Notes: generated from the letters alone by a model not told the origin. Shown: positions 8,703 through 18,962, numbered from the stretch's first letter. The stretch: 64,000 nucleotides of DNA from Sandaracinaceae bacterium (GCA_040218145.1 JAVJQK010000048.1:1-64000); one strand, 5' to 3'. A program made the numbers and translations.

Positions 8703-9871
8703 TCCCCCGCCCCTTCCATCACGCGCGGCAGACGAACCCGAAAGGTCGTGCCTTCTCCCGGCGCGGTGACGACGTCGATCTCGCCGCCGTGTCGTTCGAC
8801 CACCTTCTTGCAGATGGCCAGCCCGATCCCCGTCCCCTCGTAGGCGCCCCGCTTGTGCAGGCGCTTGAACAGGTCGAAGACGCGCTCCTTGAACTTCATG
8901 TCGAACCCCACGCCCTCATCGCGCACGGAGATCACCCAGTCTTCTCCGTCGCGCTGCGCGCCCACGTGGACCCGCGGCGCTTCCCCCGCCTTCGCGAACC
9001 GCAGCGCGTTGGAGACGAGGTTCTGGAAGAGCTGCACGAGCTGCGTGCGGTCGAACGAGACGACCGGCAACGGATCGTGGGTGATGGTGGCCGAGGTCTC
9101 CGAGATGCGCAGCCCGAGGTTGTCGAGCGCGGCCTCGAACGCCTCCTCGGCGGCGATCGGCTCGGGCACCAGCTCGCGGGACTGCGCCCTCGAGTAGGCG
9201 AGCAGGTCGTCGAGGAGCACCTGCATGCGCCTCGCCCCGTCGGCCGCGTAGCGCACGTACTCGCGCGCGTCGTCGTCGAGCTGCTCGACGTGCTCGTCTT
9301 CGAGCAGCTCCATGTAGCCAGAGACCATGCGCAGCGGCTCCTGCAGGTCGTGGGAGGCGACATAGGCGAAGCGCTCGAGGTCCTCGTTCGACTGTCGGTA
9401 CGCCTCGGTGCGCTCGTCGACGCGCCGCTCGAGCAGCTCCCGGGACTCCTGCAGCTCCATCGTGCGGAGCGCGACCTCGGCCTCGAGCTGGGTCGGCGTG
9501 CGGAGGGTGAGCGCCTTGCGGAGCGCGGGCACGAGCGCGAGCACGGTCAACCAGGAGACGACCGCCGTCACGGCCTTCACGAGCCCGGAGAGGCGGTAGA
9601 CCGGGTTCCAGAACATGGACGCCTCGATCAGGTGACCCGAGCCGCACGCGACGATGAACGCCGCGAAGAGCAGGAAGACGCCGTTGAAGGGGATGTCCCG
9701 GCGACGTCGCCAGACCAGGACCACCAGCAGGACCGGGATGGTGAAGTAGGCGGCGAAGATCGCGACATCGCTCACGATGTGGAGCCAGCCCAGCCCGCTG
9801 CTCCACAGACCGCATTGCCACCGCGGCGGGAAACCCACCGGATCGAGCAATCGCGCGAAGAACTCGAGCAT
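8699..9871 (-). CDS. Ethylene-receptor-like membrane histidine kinase
   Basis: 390 aa from the ATG at 9871. Residues 28-118 form three hydrophobic helices that match the ethylene-binding domain of plant ETR1: SDVAIFAAYFTIP with Asp35, AFIVACGSGHLI with Cys76 and His80 (the Cu(I) ligands Cys65/His69 of ETR1), and LVKAVTAVVSWLTVLALVPAL. A coiled linker (about 119-165) leads to HisKA with His174 (ASHDLQEPLR), N box QNLVSNAL, G1 DEGVGFDM and G2 GTGIGLAICKK. There is no GAF domain between, unlike plant receptors. Cyanobacterial homologues bind ethylene; binding here is inferred from the intact ligand residues. It heads an operon with a single-REC protein and a hybrid kinase. Confidence 0.88.
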   Translation of the reverse strand: MLEFFARLLDPVGFPPRWQCGLWSSGLGWLHIVSDVAIFAAYFTIPVLLVVLVWRRRRDIPFNGVFLLFAAFIVACGSGHLIEASMFWNPVYRLSGLVKAVTAVVSWLTVLALVPALRKALTLRTPTQLEAEVALRTMELQESRELLERRVDERTEAYRQSNEDLERFAYVASHDLQEPLRMVSGYMELLEDEHVEQLDDDAREYVRYAADGARRMQVLLDDLLAYSRAQSRELVPEPIAAEEAFEAALDNLGLRISETSATITHDPLPVVSFDRTQLVQLFQNLVSNALRFAKAGEAPRVHVGAQRDGEDWVISVRDEGVGFDMKFKERVFDLFKRLHKRGAYEGTGIGLAICKKVVERHGGEIDVVTAPGEGTTFRVRLPRVMEGAGE

Positions 9872-9986
9872 GCCCGGCGTAGAGCAAGGCACGAGCCGGC
9901 GCGCCGAAGCGGCCTATCGGCGTCTCGAGCTGAGACATCGTCGGGTCGAGCCGACACCGAGTGGGCGCGCCCCTACGGACGCGGAC

Positions 9987-11822
<1,836 letters not shown>

Positions 11823-11834
11823 TCGGGTCCGCAA

Positions 11835-13634
11835 TCAGTCCGCGTAGAGCTTCTCGATCTCGTCGGCGAAGTGCTCGCTGACCTTGCTCCGCTTCACCTT
11901 GAGCGTCGGCGTCAGCTCGCCGTCCTCGATGCTCAGGGCGCGGGGCAGGACCTTGATCTTCTTCACCTGCTCGACGCGGGCGAGCTTGGCGTTGACCTGC
12001 TCGACCATCGTCCAGATCGCGTCGTGCACCTGCTTGGACTCGTGCGGCGCGCCGCTGAGGCCATTCTCCTGCATGAACTTCGCGACCGCCTCGTCGTCGG
12101 GCGAGATCAGCGCGGTGAGGTACTTGCGCCGATCCCCGATCACCACCGCCTCGTGCACGAGCGGGTGGTTCTTGATGCCCGACTCGATGTTCTTCGGCGT
12201 GATGTTCTTGCCGCCCGCCGTGATGATGATGTCCTTCTTGCGACCCGTGATGTGGAGGAAGCCCTCGTCGTCGAAGCGGCCGAGGTCGCCGGAGTGCAGC
12301 CAGCCGTCCTCGAGCGTCTCGTTCGTCGCCTTCTCGTCCTTGAAGTAGCCGAGGAAGACGTTCGGGCCGCGCACGACGATCTCGCCGTCGTCCGCGATCT
12401 TCACCTCCACGCCCGGGAGCGCGGGGCCGACGCTGCCGAACTTGGTCCGGCCGGTCAGGTTGAAGGAGGTCGGGCCGCTGTCCTCGGACTGGCCGTAGAT
12501 CTCCTGGATCACGATGTCGAGGCTCGCGAAGAACTCGATGATCTCCTTGCTGATCGGCGCCGCGCCGCTGATCAGGCACTTCGCCTCGTCGAGCCCCACG
12601 GCGGCCTTCAGCTTGGCGAAGACGAGCTTGCTCGCGATCGTGTACTGGAGCGCGAGCAGCCCGGCCGGCTCCTCGCCGCGGTTCTTCAGCTCGTTGACCT
12701 TCACCGCGACGCCGCGCGCCCAGTCGACCAGCTTGGCCTTCGGCCCCGTGGCCAGGGCGAGCTTCGCGCCGATGGCGGTGTGGAACTTCTCCCAGATGCG
12801 CGGGACCCCGAAGAAGATCACCGGCCGGCAGTCCTTGAGGTTGTCGGCGATCTTGTCGATGGACTCGGCGTAGTAGACGGCGCTGCCCACCGTGACCGGG
12901 CCGTGGATCGACGCCATCTGCTCCGCGATGTGCGAGAGCGGCAGGTAGCTCAGGGAGCGGCCGCCGGTCTCCATCGACGCGACCTGGGCCAGGATGCGCG
13001 CGGTCCAGGCGAGGTTCTGGTGCGAGAGCATCACCGCCTTGGGCGGCCCCGTGGTGCCCGAGGTGTAGATGAGCGTCGCGAGCTGGTCGTCCTCGAGGCG
13101 CTCGACGCGCGCGCGCATCTCCGCCTCGAGCGTGTCCTCGCCGTCGCCTTCGTGCTCGGCGTCCGGATCCCCGAGCGCGAGGAAGTCGTCCCACCCGATG
13201 ACGAGCTCGTCGTCGATCGACGTGCCCTTCATCATCACGACGCGCTTCAGGTGCGGCAGCTCCTCCCGCTTCTCCTTCACCTTCAGCCACTGCTCTTCGT
13301 TCTCGAGCAGGACCACGGGGGACTCGGAGTGGTTGAGGATGTACGCGACCTCGTCCGGAGAGCAGGTCGTGTAGATGCCGGCCGGGGCGCCTCCCGCCAT
13401 CATCGCCGCGAGGTCGAAGATCACCCACTCGGGCCGGTTGAAGCCCAGGATGCACGCGCGGTCCCCGAACGCGAAGCCGAGGCTGATCAGGGCTCGGGCG
13501 GATCGCTCGATCTCGTCGCCGTAGTCCGTCCAGCTCGTCGCGTGCCAGATGCCACCGCGCTTGACCAGGTAGGCCGGAGCGTCGCCGCGCTTTTTCACCT
13601 GATCGAAGAGTCGATGAACGATCGTATCTGCCAC
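11835..13634 (-). CDS. Long-chain acyl-CoA synthetase (AMP-forming)
   Basis: 599 aa from a GTG at 13634, preceded by an AGAGGGGG ribosome-binding site about 9 nt upstream; longer in-frame starts lack this. It is an ANL superfamily adenylating enzyme: P-loop-like YTSGTTGPPKAVMLSH, YGQSEDSGP, GDLGRFDDEGFLHITGR and the catalytic Lys region KKDIIITAGGKNITPKNIE. It activates fatty acids with ATP to acyl-AMP and then acyl-CoA, in the FadD15/FACL style (YLPLSHIAEQM). It is probably membrane-associated and cytosolic. It lies upstream of, and likely in operon with, the nucleoside transporter, and is divergent from a lipoprotein gene across about 100 bp. Chain-length preference is not readable. Confidence 0.93.
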   Translation of the reverse strand: MADTIVHRLFDQVKKRGDAPAYLVKRGGIWHATSWTDYGDEIERSARALISLGFAFGDRACILGFNRPEWVIFDLAAMMAGGAPAGIYTTCSPDEVAYILNHSESPVVLLENEEQWLKVKEKREELPHLKRVVMMKGTSIDDELVIGWDDFLALGDPDAEHEGDGEDTLEAEMRARVERLEDDQLATLIYTSGTTGPPKAVMLSHQNLAWTARILAQVASMETGGRSLSYLPLSHIAEQMASIHGPVTVGSAVYYAESIDKIADNLKDCRPVIFFGVPRIWEKFHTAIGAKLALATGPKAKLVDWARGVAVKVNELKNRGEEPAGLLALQYTIASKLVFAKLKAAVGLDEAKCLISGAAPISKEIIEFFASLDIVIQEIYGQSEDSGPTSFNLTGRTKFGSVGPALPGVEVKIADDGEIVVRGPNVFLGYFKDEKATNETLEDGWLHSGDLGRFDDEGFLHITGRKKDIIITAGGKNITPKNIESGIKNHPLVHEAVVIGDRRKYLTALISPDDEAVAKFMQENGLSGAPHESKQVHDAIWTMVEQVNAKLARVEQVKKIKVLPRALSIEDGELTPTLKVKRSKVSEHFADEIEKLYAD

Positions 13635-13735
13635 TGGCCCTACCCCCTCTTGAACACCGCTGTGGTTCGGAAGGCGGGCATTGTACACGAGGGAGGGGGG
13701 CTGGCGATCGGCGTCTTCGGCCCCATCTGTTGGCC

Positions 13736-14641
13736 ATGCGAATCGCCCTGACCGCGCTGCTCCTCCTCTCGGCCTGTGACGCCGCCAGCCCCGAGGCGGC
13801 GCCGGAGCCGACGAGCGCGCCCGAGGCCGACGAAGGCCCGCCGGACGCGGCCCCCATCGAATCCTCGTGGGTCGAGGAGCGCGTCGAGGACTCGCGCGCT
13901 CGGATGGAGAGCTCGGACGCGGGGCGCGTGCTCTGGAGCGCCATCGAAGCGCACGGCGGCCTCGGCACCTGGCTCTCGAAGGGCACGATCGCGTTCGAGT
14001 TCGACTACCGGCCCCTCGACGACCCGAACAAGCGCCGGCACTCCTTCAACGAGGTGGATCTGTGGCGGGCCCGCGCCTTTCAGCGCGAGGTCGACGGCGA
14101 CGCCCGCTTCGGCTTCGACGGGAGCCAGGCGTGGATCGTCCCGTCGCTCGACGCCTTCCCCTCGAGCCCGCGCTTCTGGGCGACCACGCCGTACTACTTC
14201 GTGGGCATCCCCTTCGTGCTCGCCGATCCCGGCGCGCGCTACGAGCGCCTCGAGGACGCCGCGCTCGACGGCGTCGCGCACCAGGTCGTGCGCGTCACCT
14301 ACGAGGAAGGCACGGGCGACTCCCCCGACGACTACTACGTGATCTACGTGCATCCCGAGACGCACCGCGTGAGCGCCATCCGCTACGTCGTGGCCTACCC
14401 CGCGTACTTCCCCGAGGGCGGGCACACGCCCGAGAAGCTCATGCGCTACGAGGACCTGCGCGAGGTCGACGGCCTCTGGCTCGCGCACGGGCTCGACACC
14501 TACCGCTGGGACCCGGAGACGCAGACCGCCGGCGAGCTCGCCACGGACATCGTCGTCGCCGACTACCGCCTCGGGCAGACCTTCCCCGCGTCCCGCTTCG
14601 CGCCGCCCGAGGGCGCGGTGATCCAGGAAGAGGTGGAGTGA
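13736..14641 (+). CDS. Lipoprotein, possibly LolA-like/DUF6503-type fold
   Basis: 301 aa from the ATG at 13736. Signal peptide with lipobox (MRIALTALLLLSAC; Cys about residue 14), then an Ala/Pro/Glu-rich linker. The folded part has alternating beta strands (GTIAFEFDYRPL, ARFGFDGSQAWIV, HQVVRVTYEEG, YYVIYVHPETHRVSAIRYVV), a pattern seen in LolA-like and DUF6503 lipid-interacting lipoproteins. Assignment of the fold is tentative. It stands alone, divergent from the acyl-CoA ligase and convergent with the next gene (stop codons share a TGATCA palindrome at 14639-14644). A role in envelope lipids would fit the neighbour but is a guess. Confidence 0.75.
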   Translation: MRIALTALLLLSACDAASPEAAPEPTSAPEADEGPPDAAPIESSWVEERVEDSRARMESSDAGRVLWSAIEAHGGLGTWLSKGTIAFEFDYRPLDDPNKRRHSFNEVDLWRARAFQREVDGDARFGFDGSQAWIVPSLDAFPSSPRFWATTPYYFVGIPFVLADPGARYERLEDAALDGVAHQVVRVTYEEGTGDSPDDYYVIYVHPETHRVSAIRYVVAYPAYFPEGGHTPEKLMRYEDLREVDGLWLAHGLDTYRWDPETQTAGELATDIVVADYRLGQTFPASRFAPPEGAVIQEEVE

Positions 14642-14944
14642 TCAGCCTGCGTCGTCCGCGGCCGCGTCTTCGGTCGCGGCGTCGGTAGCCGCGTCCTCGG
14701 CCTCGGCGTCCGGCGGCCCGGCGTCCGGCGGCGGGCGGCTGAGACACGGCTGAGGCGCGGTCGCGTCCATGCCGCCGTCCGGTCCCGCGTCCTGGGCCGA
14801 GGCGTCCTCGGGGGCGGCCATCGACAGGCACGCGCAGGCGGTCGCCGAGGTCGACGCCACCACGCTCGAGAGCGCCACGCCGATCAGCCGCGCGCGACGC
14901 CGCAGGATCGCCTGGCGGTCCTCCTCTTCGCGATCTTCCGCCAT
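14642..14944 (-). CDS. Small exported/anchored protein, Asp/Ala/Pro-rich
   Basis: 100 aa. The start ATG at 14944 overlaps the stop of the upstream lipoprotein gene by one base (TGATG), which supports coupled translation and this start. The N-terminus is charged (MAEDREEEDRQ), then RRRARLIGVALSS and a hydrophobic, Ala/Ser/Cys-rich stretch that may be a signal anchor; the rest is low-complexity Asp, Ala and Pro with two isolated Cys. No family recognised. It may be a partner or tail of the thrombospondin-like lipoprotein encoded just upstream. Confidence 0.6.
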   Translation of the reverse strand: MAEDREEEDRQAILRRRARLIGVALSSVVASTSATACACLSMAAPEDASAQDAGPDGGMDATAPQPCLSRPPPDAGPPDAEAEDAATDAATEDAAADDAG

Positions 14945-15966
14945 CAGCACCCTCCGCTGGTCGAGCCGGTCTGACAGCACGACGCGCTGAACGAGCACAC
15001 GCACGCGCCGCAGTTGCGCGGGTTGAGGTTGAAGTTGACCCAGCTGCCGCTCCGGCACACCTGGCTGACGACGCCCAGCCCGGGCTGGGTCACGCAGCGC
15101 CAGTGATTCTCGGGCGCGCCGCCGCAGCTCGAGCCGCCGCTGCCCGTGCCCTCGTGCCCGTACTGGCAGTCGACGCAAGCCGAGCAGGTCTCGCCCGCCT
15201 CGCACGTCCCGTTGCCGCAGACCGGACCGCAGGTGCCGCACGTCGACCACGCGCTCCAGGCGCCCCAGCTGCAGCTCGAGCCGCACTCGCGCCGCCGCGT
15301 CTGGGTGCCGCAGCCGCCCGGGCAGTCCCGCGACTCGCTCTGGACCTCGCCGGAGCGGCACTCGCCCTCGCCGAGGCACGCCATCGGGCCCCACGTGCAG
15401 TCGACGTTGCAGCGCCGCTCCTGGCTGCCGCACATGCCGCAGCTGCCGCCGCTCTCGACGGCTCCGGGAGCGCAGGCGCCCATGCCCATGCAGCCGCCGT
15501 CGTTCATCCACATGCCCTCGACGCAGACCTGCCGCTGCACACCGCAGCGCTCGCAGGCCAGCTCTCGGGGTGGGGAGCCCGCGGCGCAGTCGCAGGTGGA
15601 CGGCGCGCTGCAGGCCTCCCAGCGGCCGTCGACGCAGCGCTCCACGCCGTCCCCGCACGCGCTCGCGCAGGCCCGCTCGCCGGTCGCGCCGAGCGAGGCG
15701 TCCAGATCGTCGCAGTCTCGGTCCGCGGGCACGCCGTCCATGTCGGCGTCGGTCTCCGGCGCGACGCACGCGCGGTCCCGGCAGACCTGCCCGCCACTGC
15801 AAGGCGGATCGCAGCCTTCCGTCGGGGGGCGCTGCGCGTCGACGCCCGGCGAGCCGCCGCCGTCGGTCCCGCGTCTGACGATTCCGTCGTCGCCCATGGC
15901 GCAGCCGAGGAGGGCGAACGAAGCCAGTACGACCGGGAAGGAGAGGCGAAGCACGACGTCGGCCAT
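14944..15966 (-). CDS. Cys-rich lipoprotein with MopE-like and thrombospondin-like motifs
   Basis: 340 aa from the ATG at 15966. Lipoprotein signal (VVLASFALLGCAMG). Then a MopE-type motif DADMDGVPADRDCDDLDASLG, and a long Cys-rich region with recurring segments such as CGVQRQVCVEG, CGSQERRCNVDCTWG and CGTQTRRRECGSSCSWGAW, resembling thrombospondin type 1 repeats (W..W..C....R.R.C). A CGNGTCEAGETCSAC unit matches the six-Cys repeats of the protein at 1.2-2.6 kb. Probably a surface adhesin or structural lipoprotein; no enzyme motif. A longer open frame runs upstream into the tRNA gene but would destroy the lipoprotein signal. Confidence 0.8.
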   Translation of the reverse strand: MADVVLRLSFPVVLASFALLGCAMGDDGIVRRGTDGGGSPGVDAQRPPTEGCDPPCSGGQVCRDRACVAPETDADMDGVPADRDCDDLDASLGATGERACASACGDGVERCVDGRWEACSAPSTCDCAAGSPPRELACERCGVQRQVCVEGMWMNDGGCMGMGACAPGAVESGGSCGMCGSQERRCNVDCTWGPMACLGEGECRSGEVQSESRDCPGGCGTQTRRRECGSSCSWGAWSAWSTCGTCGPVCGNGTCEAGETCSACVDCQYGHEGTGSGGSSCGGAPENHWRCVTQPGLGVVSQVCRSGSWVNFNLNPRNCGACVCSFSASCCQTGSTSGGC

Positions 15967-16109
15967 GTTCGCATCCGTCGGCTGGCCTTGCCAGGTCGCG
16001 GGGCGGTGGGCTACGCCTCCCGCGTCAGAGCGCATCCCGGAGCCTCGGACCGAGCCTGGCCGTCCCGCCGGCCAGGCGACGGGAGGGGTTTCGAGATGCG
16101 CTCTCGTCG

Positions 16110-16196
16110 GGAGGAGTGGCCGAGTGGTCGAAGGCAGCGGTTTTGAAAACCGCCGAGCTCGCAAGGGCTCCAGGGGTTCGAATCCCTTCTCCTCCG
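16110..16196 (+). tRNA. tRNA-Ser (anticodon UGA)
   Basis: An 87-nt class II tRNA. Acceptor GGAGGAG (16110-16116) pairs with CTCCTCC (16189-16195), discriminator G. Anticodon arm GCGGT-TTTGAAA-ACCGC gives TGA. A long variable arm (GAGCTCGCAAGGGCTC region) is typical of serine tRNA. T-loop GGTTCGAATCC present; CCA is not encoded. It decodes UCA (and wobble UCN). It sits between the Cys-rich lipoprotein (divergent) and a small zinc-ribbon ORF. Confidence 0.95.
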
Positions 16197-16209
16197 TGGG
16201 AGCGCCGCG

Positions 16210-16431
16210 GTGACGGACGAGGTCGAGGAGCCGGCGTGCCCGCGCTGCGGGGCCGCGCTGCGCGCGGAGCGCCACCGCTCGGAGGACGGCGTCACCTCGG
16301 TCTGGCGCTGCGCCTGCGGGTGGTCGCGGGCCCGGACCGAGTCGGGCAGCCTCAGCCGCGCCCGCGCGCTCGAGGCGATCGCCCGCGCCCGCGCCGAGGC
16401 CAGCGAGCCGCCCCCTCCCGAAGAAGACTGA
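16210..16431 (+). CDS. Small zinc-ribbon-like protein
   Basis: 73 aa from a GTG at 16210, only 13 nt after the tRNA. It holds CPRCGAALRAER near the N-terminus and WRCACGW about 20 residues later, so a CxxC...CxC cluster that could bind one zinc, followed by a charged helix (RARALEAIARARAEA). No other family feature. It could be cotranscribed with the tRNA. Codon usage fits a real gene and the pattern of conserved Cys is plausible, but it is short and has no strong ribosome-binding site. Confidence 0.55.
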   Translation: MTDEVEEPACPRCGAALRAERHRSEDGVTSVWRCACGWSRARTESGSLSRARALEAIARARAEASEPPPPEED

Positions 16432-16433
16432 TC

Positions 16434-16462
16434 TTGGCCTGGCGCCCGATGGGAGCTATGGA
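16434..16462 (+). promoter_or_regulatory. Candidate sigma-70 promoter for the aldolase gene
   Basis: TTGGCC (16434-16439), a 17-bp spacer and TATGGA (16457-16462) lie about 50 nt before the aldolase start. The -35 matches four of six consensus bases and the -10 three, so this is a weak candidate. Confidence 0.3.
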
Positions 16463-16510
16463 AGAGCCGCGAAAGGTCAGGGGCGCCCAGGTTGCCCCGG
16501 AGGAGGAGAC

Positions 16511-17416
16511 ATGAGCGAAGCCGTCGAGAAGATCCTCGCGAACTACGCGGGCGAGACCCCGGCCGTCATCGGCAACCTGCGCCGCATGCTCAACCACGGC
16601 ACCCTCGCCGGGACGGGCAAGATGGTCATCCTCCCGGTCGACCAGGGCTTCGAGCACGGCCCCGGCCGCACGTTCGAGCCCAACCCGGCCGGCTACGACC
16701 CGGGCTACCACCCGAAGCTGGCCGTCGAGTCGGGCTGCAACGCCTACGCGGCGCCGCTCGGCTTCATCGAGGCGGTCGCGCACCAGTACGCGGGGCACCT
16801 GCCCCTCATCCTGAAGGTGAACAACAGCGACCTGCTCGCCGACGTCGGCGGCTACCAGTCCGCGCTCACCTCCAACGTCGAAGACGCCATCCGGCTCGGC
16901 TGCAGCGCGATCGGGTTCACGATCTACCCGGGCTCGAGCATGCGCAACGAGACCTACCAGCAGATCCGCGACCTCATCGCCGAGGCCCGCTCGGTCGGCC
17001 TGCCCACCGTCATGTGGGCCTACGCGCGCGGCAGCATGGCCAAGGAAGACGAGACCGCGCTCGACGTGATCGCGTACTCCGCGCACATCGCCTGCCAGCT
17101 CGGCGCGCACGTCGTGAAGGTCAAGCCGCCCACCGAGCGCCTCGCCCGCGACGACGCCCGCAAGTACTACGAGAAGATCCCCCACGCGACGATGAAGGAC
17201 CGCATCGCGCACGTGAAGAAGGCGGCCTTCGACGGCAAGCGCATCGTCATCTTCTCGGGCGGCGCGGCCAAGGGGAAGGACGAGGTCCTCGAGGAGATCC
17301 GCGGCATCCACGCCGGCGGCGGCAACGGCTCGATCATGGGCCGCAACGCCTTCCAGCGGCCGTGGGACGAGTCGGTCGCCCTCCTCCGCGAGGTGATGGA
17401 GATCTACAAGGCCTGA
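16511..17416 (+). CDS. fbaB: Class I fructose-bisphosphate aldolase (DhnA/FbaB type)
   Basis: 301 aa with an excellent ribosome-binding site (GGAGGAGGAGAC directly before ATG). Archaeal-type class I aldolase: VILPVDQGFEHGPGRTF near residue 40, NNSDLL, IGFTIYPGSS, the Schiff-base Lys within HVVKVKPP, and the phosphate-binding FSGGAAKGKDE and GGGNGSIMGRNAFQRP. It cleaves and makes fructose-1,6-bisphosphate in glycolysis/gluconeogenesis in the cytosol. The last 13 nt overlap the end of the convergent lipoprotein gene. Symbol given by analogy with E. coli fbaB. Confidence 0.93.
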   Translation: MSEAVEKILANYAGETPAVIGNLRRMLNHGTLAGTGKMVILPVDQGFEHGPGRTFEPNPAGYDPGYHPKLAVESGCNAYAAPLGFIEAVAHQYAGHLPLILKVNNSDLLADVGGYQSALTSNVEDAIRLGCSAIGFTIYPGSSMRNETYQQIRDLIAEARSVGLPTVMWAYARGSMAKEDETALDVIAYSAHIACQLGAHVVKVKPPTERLARDDARKYYEKIPHATMKDRIAHVKKAAFDGKRIVIFSGGAAKGKDEVLEEIRGIHAGGGNGSIMGRNAFQRPWDESVALLREVMEIYKA

Positions 17417-18042
17417 TCGCGCCAGGCGTACTGCTCGACGACGCGCATGTCGCCGTCGTCGAAGTGAACGGTCAGCTCGCGTCGCGTGGGCTGGCCGTTT
17501 TCGTTCAGGAAGAGGCTCGCTTCGCCCGACGGCTGTCCGTCGACCACGAGCCGGTAGTCGAGGCGCCGCCCGCCGTCGACGAGATCCTCGGCCCGCACCC
17601 AGTCGCGCACCCCGCCGTCGGCGTGATCGGGCGGCTCACCACCGACGAGGCGCGCGGCGTTGTGGAGCGCGCCCATGCGCGAGAAGCCCACGACCATCGC
17701 CTCGCGCAGCGCTGGCATCGTGGCGCGCTCGAAGTCGGCGCCCCCGACCGCGCCCCCACCACGGGTTCCGTCGCCGTCGTGCAGCAGCCAGGGCGAGACC
17801 TCCTCTCCGGCGAAGGTGCCCGAGAGATCGAGCCGCAGCGCGTCCTCGTCCCAGGCGAGCGCGCCGCGCAGCTCGGCGTCCACGGCGCCCTCCGCGGTGA
17901 TCGCCAGGTCCACCCCGTGCGAGCCCGCGAGTAGGCCCGCCTCCAGCGCCGCCAGCGGATCGTCGGGGTCGGACGTGGGCGCCGTCGGGCCTCCGCACGC
18001 CGACACGAGGGCGAGCGAGAGCGCGAGCCGGACCGCGCTCAT
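17404..18042 (-). CDS. Lipoprotein of unknown function
   Basis: 212 aa from the ATG at 18042, which forms an ATGA overlap with the upstream gene stop at 18039. Signal with lipobox (LALVSACGG). The mature part has a run of short beta strands (GVDLAITAEGAVDAEL, LRLDLSGTFAGEEVSPWLL, RLDYRLVVDGQPSGEASLFLN, VHFDDGDMRVVEQYAW), suggesting a LolA/LppX-like open barrel that could hold a lipid; this is inference from pattern. The 3' end overlaps the aldolase gene by 13 nt in convergent orientation. Confidence 0.75.
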   Translation of the reverse strand: MSAVRLALSLALVSACGGPTAPTSDPDDPLAALEAGLLAGSHGVDLAITAEGAVDAELRGALAWDEDALRLDLSGTFAGEEVSPWLLHDGDGTRGGGAVGGADFERATMPALREAMVVGFSRMGALHNAARLVGGEPPDHADGGVRDWVRAEDLVDGGRRLDYRLVVDGQPSGEASLFLNENGQPTRRELTVHFDDGDMRVVEQYAWRDQAL

Positions 18043-18593
18043 CGGCGCCTCCAGAGCAGGAGACCGAGCAGGCCGAGCAGCGCCCAGGGGTGACCACCGA
18101 CGGGCGCGACCGAGCAGCTCGCGCAGCCCGCCTGACCGGCCGCGGGGCGCGCCTGTGGAGGCTCGACCTCGTCGTCGGCGCCGACCTCGATCGGAACCTC
18201 GCCCGCGCCCAGATAGACGCGATCGTCGTCGGCGTCCTCGACGCGTCGGGTCCGCGAGCACAGCCCCGCCTGCAGCCCGCCGCCGCCGCGCTCGGCGTAC
18301 ACGAGCCAGCTGGTCTCGGCCTCGAAGCCGAGCCCGCACATCGAGCCCGCGAGCGGGGTGCGGAGCTCCAGGGTCTCCGTCTCGACGCCCTTCCACTGCT
18401 GCACGACGGAGAAGACGGCGACGCGCGCGTCTGCCTCCTCGCGCACCTCCGTGACGCGCCCCTCGAAGACGGCGTCCGCGCCTTGGAAAGCGCCCTCCGG
18501 CGTGAGCTCCACGCACGAGCAGGCGGCGGCCGGAGAGGGAGAGACGAGGGCCGCGCCGAGCGCGAAGGCGAGGGTGAGATGGGGCGTGCGCAC
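18039..18593 (-). CDS. Exported protein with MYXO-CTERM-like anchor and TIMP/NTR-like start
   Basis: 184 aa. Signal peptide ending PSPAAA, then CSCVELTPEGAFQGADAVFEGRVTEV, which resembles the first strands of netrin/TIMP-like domains (CxCx then VF.G.V). The C-terminus is a sorting tail: AGCASCSV...HPWALLGLLGLLLWRRR, that is Cys cluster, hydrophobic helix and Arg run, matching the MYXO-CTERM pattern used for cell-surface anchoring in myxobacteria. Cotranscribed with the following lipoprotein (ATGA overlap). Function unknown; protease-inhibitor or matrix role is only a possibility. Confidence 0.8.
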   Translation of the reverse strand: MRTPHLTLAFALGAALVSPSPAAACSCVELTPEGAFQGADAVFEGRVTEVREEADARVAVFSVVQQWKGVETETLELRTPLAGSMCGLGFEAETSWLVYAERGGGGLQAGLCSRTRRVEDADDDRVYLGAGEVPIEVGADDEVEPPQARPAAGQAGCASCSVAPVGGHPWALLGLLGLLLWRRR

Positions 18594-18622
18594 GGCGGAA
18601 GCATGCCGGGCGAAGCGCGCGA

Positions 18623-18651
18623 TTGACAGCCCCGGAGAGCCCGGTTATGAA
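18623..18651 (+). promoter_or_regulatory. Sigma-70 promoter for tRNA-Ser(GCU)
   Basis: TTGACA (18623-18628), 17-bp spacer, TATGAA (18646-18651). This is a near-consensus promoter that predicts a start near 18658 and a 5' leader of about 58 nt before the tRNA. Confidence 0.75.
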
Positions 18652-18715
18652 CACGGCCCTTCCCCGGCGTCCGTCGCTCCGGAGGGCTTGAAAAGCAGTC
18701 CGACACAACCTGTCG

Positions 18716-18803
<88 letters not shown>

Positions 18804-18842
18804 TTCTCTTCTCGTCTTCGGAAATCCCGTTCGGGTACTTCG

Positions 18843-18870
18843 TTGACACCTCGATCGGGCCGGCTACACT
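18843..18870 (+). promoter_or_regulatory. Sigma-70 promoter for tRNA-Arg(ACG)
   Basis: TTGACA (18843-18848), 16-bp spacer, TACACT (18865-18870), then the tRNA begins 17 nt downstream of the -10. A clean stable-RNA promoter. Confidence 0.75.
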
Positions 18871-18886
18871 GCCGCCTCTTTCGAGA

Positions 18887-18960
<74 letters not shown>

Positions 18961-18962
18961 AC

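Noticed and set aside
14642-15802. 386-codon frame covering the small Asp/Ala gene and most of the thrombospondin-like gene
   Set aside because: Only the last 100 codons fit a protein; the rest is an out-of-frame reading of the Cys-rich lipoprotein, which has its own lipobox.
16055-16076. CCTGGCC...GGCCAGG hairpin upstream of tRNA-Ser(UGA) as a terminator
   Set aside because: No U tract on either strand and no gene end before it. It may be chance in GC-rich DNA.
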